A stretch of DNA of 22,589 nucleotides, taken from contig JAQUCZ010000004.1 in NCBI GenBank assembly GCA_028685945.1, forward strand, positions 1 to 22,589, in the 5' to 3' direction. Both the position numbers and the translations under genes were made by a program. Within the stretch, counting starts at the first letter, position 1. Each line of letters opens with the position of its first letter. The notes beneath the pieces were generated by a model that worked only from the letters and a program-made list of their open reading frames with translations, was not told the origin of the DNA and searched no databases. The DNA is from Sulfurimonadaceae bacterium. Lineage in GTDB: Bacteria > Campylobacterota > Campylobacteria > Campylobacterales > Sulfurimonadaceae. Of this stretch, positions 20,602 to 22,589 are shown piece by piece.

Positions 20602-22589
20602 TTATTGACACCCTACGCATTCCATCGATCTGTCCTCGACGTCGCTTGCCATCTCGGGGGATTGAGAGCGGAGATAGTAGGTCGATTTGAGCCCAAGTTT
20701 CCATGCCAACATATATATCTCGTTGAGATATTTTCCGCTTGCTTTGTCGAGGGTGATGAAAATATTGAGACTTTGCCCTTGGTCGATCCATTTTTGTCTG
20801 ATTGCCGCCGCTTTGATAAGGATGCGTTGGTCAAGATCGTATGCAGGGGTGTAATACGCCCATGTATCGGGAGAAAGGTTAGGTACCACTACGGGGATAA
20901 GACCCGAAAGGTTCTCTTCGAACCATTTGCGTTTAAATACGGGCTCGATAGCCTGTGTGGTTCCCGTGAGAATAGAGATAGAGCTCGTCGGTGCTATCGC
21001 CATCAAATACCCGTTTCTCATCCCTTGTTGTTTTACTTTCGTGCGAAGTTCGTCCCACTCGTAGGATGATGCAAACAAACCGCCGCGATCGACGAGTTTA
21101 ACTACTTCGGCGGAGGCATGATCCATAGGGAGAATCCCTTTGCTCCATTTAGAGCCTGCATACTCGGGGTAGCTTCCTTTCTCTTTTGCAATATCCGAAG
21201 AGGCGGAGATAGCGTTAAAGCTGATGGCTTCCATCACTTCATCTATTTTATCAAAATGCTCTTGGCTTCCCCATGATATACCCAGCTCCGCCAGCATTTG
21301 CGCTTCACCCATAACACCCAAACCGATCGAGCGGCTTTTCATGTTCGTGCGTTTTACTTTTTCGATCGGATAAAAGTTAAGATCGATCACGTTATCAAGC
21401 GCGCGGATGGCAACGGGAACGATACGGTCGATATCCTCTTTGGTGTTGATGCGGGAGAGGTTAACCGAAGCAAGGTTACAAACAGCCGTGGCTCCGTCGA
21501 TCTTCTCTTTTTCGACAACGTAAATTTGGCGCCCGCCCAAAGAGTCGAGTGCGGTTACTTTTTTAGCGGGTTTGGTTACGCCGCTGTCAACCGTGATGAT
21601 CTCCTCCTCTTCATAACTAACGCTTTCTCCGTTTTCAAAAATAAACTTGATCTTATAACGGTTAGGCTCGGTGTTTTGAAAAATCTCCGTACAAAGGTTT
21701 GAGCTTCGTATAACACCGTAATGGTCGTTAGGGTTTGCTTTGTTAGCGTTGTCTTTAAAACATAAAAACGGCGAACCCGTCTCAAAGTAAGAAGTGAGGA
21801 TTTTTTTCCACAAATCTTTCGCTTTAACCTTCTCTTTGATAAGTTTTTCGTTTTGTTCGAGTTCTAAATAGCGCTTTTTAAACGCTTCTCCGTGGAGCGT
21901 AGTAAGTTCGGAGCAATCGTAAGGATCAAAAAGCGTCCAAATCGCATCCTCTTGTACGCGCTGCATAAAGAGATCGTTGAGCCAAAGTGCAGGGAAAAGA
22001 TCGTGCGCACGGCGGCGCTCTTCACCCGAGTTTTTCTTGAGATCCAAAAAGTCATTGACGTCGATGTGCCACGGTTCAAGATAAACGGCGATTGCCCCTT
22101 TTCTCGTGCCGAGCTGATCGACTGCAATAGCGATATCGTTTGTTATTTTCAAAAACGGTACCGTTCCCCCCGCGGCATTTTTGTGCCCGTCGATGTAGGA
22201 GCCCATGGAGCGAACAAGCGTCCAATCCCAGCCTATACCGCCGCCGAACTTGGAAAGCATCGCCATCTCTTTATAGGCATCGAAAATCCCTTCGATATTG
22301 TCGGGGGTCGAACCTATGTAGCATGAGCTAAGTTGATGGCGCGTCGTTCTTGCATTGGAGAGGGTCGGCGTGGCAAGCATCACTTCAAATTGCGAGATCA
22401 TATCGTAGAACTTGATCGCCCACTCTTCGCGGTTCTCTTCACGTTGCGCCAAAAACATCGCGATTGCCATAAACATATGTTGGGGCAACTCTATCGGGTC
22501 GGAGTTTCTGTCTTTGATAAGATAGCGATCGTAAAGCGTTTTTACCCCTAGGTAATTAAAGAGCATATCGCGTTCGGGTTTGATATGTT
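20602..22589 (-). CDS. nrdA: Class Ia ribonucleotide reductase, alpha subunit (5' end outside the window)
   Basis: The catalytic subunit that reduces ribonucleoside diphosphates, using the radical from NrdB. The reading frame is open through the right edge (ATG 22566 is preceded in frame by HIKPERD), so the N-terminal ATP-cone region is missing from view. All catalytic features are present: the first redox Cys in LSSCYIGS, the N-x-C-x-E triad in SNLCTEIF, the second redox Cys in AVCNLASVNL, the radical-relay tyrosine pair in KSTYYLRS, and a C-terminal CVGC shuttle pair. It is transcribed towards the origin, head-on to the rightward fork expected here. An unknown gene follows after one base and then fliW. 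Its partner nrdB lies about 14.5 kb away on the other side of oriC. Confidence 0.97.
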   Translation of the reverse strand, partial: HIKPERDMLFNYLGVKTLYDRYLIKDRNSDPIELPQHMFMAIAMFLAQREENREEWAIKFYDMISQFEVMLATPTLSNARTTRHQLSSCYIGSTPDNIEGIFDAYKEMAMLSKFGGGIGWDWTLVRSMGSYIDGHKNAAGGTVPFLKITNDIAIAVDQLGTRKGAIAVYLEPWHIDVNDFLDLKKNSGEERRRAHDLFPALWLNDLFMQRVQEDAIWTLFDPYDCSELTTLHGEAFKKRYLELEQNEKLIKEKVKAKDLWKKILTSYFETGSPFLCFKDNANKANPNDHYGVIRSSNLCTEIFQNTEPNRYKIKFIFENGESVSYEEEEIITVDSGVTKPAKKVTALDSLGGRQIYVVEKEKIDGATAVCNLASVNLSRINTKEDIDRIVPVAIRALDNVIDLNFYPIEKVKRTNMKSRSIGLGVMGEAQMLAELGISWGSQEHFDKIDEVMEAISFNAISASSDIAKEKGSYPEYAGSKWSKGILPMDHASAEVVKLVDRGGLFASSYEWDELRTKVKQQGMRNGYLMAIAPTSSISILTGTTQAIEPVFKRKWFEENLSGLIPVVVPNLSPDTWAYYTPAYDLDQRILIKAAAIRQKWIDQGQSLNIFITLDKASGKYLNEIYMLAWKLGLKSTYYLRSQSPEMASDVEDRSMECVGCQ

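Noticed and set aside
20518..21069. Rightward 183-residue reading frame
   Set aside because: It is the antisense shadow of nrdA, whose catalytic motifs are complete on the other strand.
1..22589. CRISPR array, transposon, prophage, toxin-antitoxin or defence system
   Set aside because: No spaced direct repeats, transposase, integrase or defence-type motif was seen; gene density and content are those of a core chromosomal region.

Overview
The window looks like a chromosomal segment from a Campylobacterota (epsilonproteobacterial) genome, probably close to Sulfurimonas or Sulfuricurvum. That rests on protein character (short HD-type dGTPase, flavin-dependent ThyX, class Ia NrdA/NrdB, soluble CZB chemoreceptor, FliW), about 40% GC by eye, AGGAG-type ribosome sites, TATAAT -10 boxes without clear -35 boxes, and a colinear dnaA-dnaN-gyrB-queF block. 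It carries the chromosome origin. I see no rRNA, tRNA, CRISPR array, insertion sequence, prophage or recognisable defence system.

Left part (1-7.4 kb): a compact leftward operon thyX, small lipoprotein, phnA/yjdM, dgt; a rightward secreted protein of unknown function; a leftward operon nrdB, nitrilase-family amidohydrolase, pcm with overlapping ends; and a divergent rightward soluble chemoreceptor with a zinc-binding CZB domain. Middle (7.4-17 kb): leftward typA, then the origin block read away from oriC: dnaA, dnaN, gyrB, a membrane protein with degenerate GGDEF and EAL domains, queF and an unknown 150-residue protein. Right part (17-22.6 kb): rightward ruvC, a degenerate-GGDEF/PilZ protein and ppnP; then leftward nrdA (cut by the window edge), a small unknown gene and fliW.

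The origin is readable in detail. Six copies of YTATTCACA plus one ATATTCACA and one TTGTTCACT lie in and on both sides of dnaA. Between dnaN and dnaA an AT-rich stretch is followed by TAG triplets (a DnaA-trio-like motif), a GC clamp and a DnaA box, in the polarity expected for a bacterial unwinding element. Genes for dNTP and nucleoside metabolism (dgt, thyX, nrdB, nrdA, ppnP) sit on both sides of it within about 16 kb.

The least explained signal is a short word, TGGCATGT, present 14 times (TGGCATG 21 times) on both strands, in genes and between genes. One pair forms a perfect 12-bp hairpin inside phnA. Composition predicts well under one copy of the 8-mer. It behaves like a dispersed genome-wide signal such as an uptake, architecture or modification motif, but its role is unknown to me.
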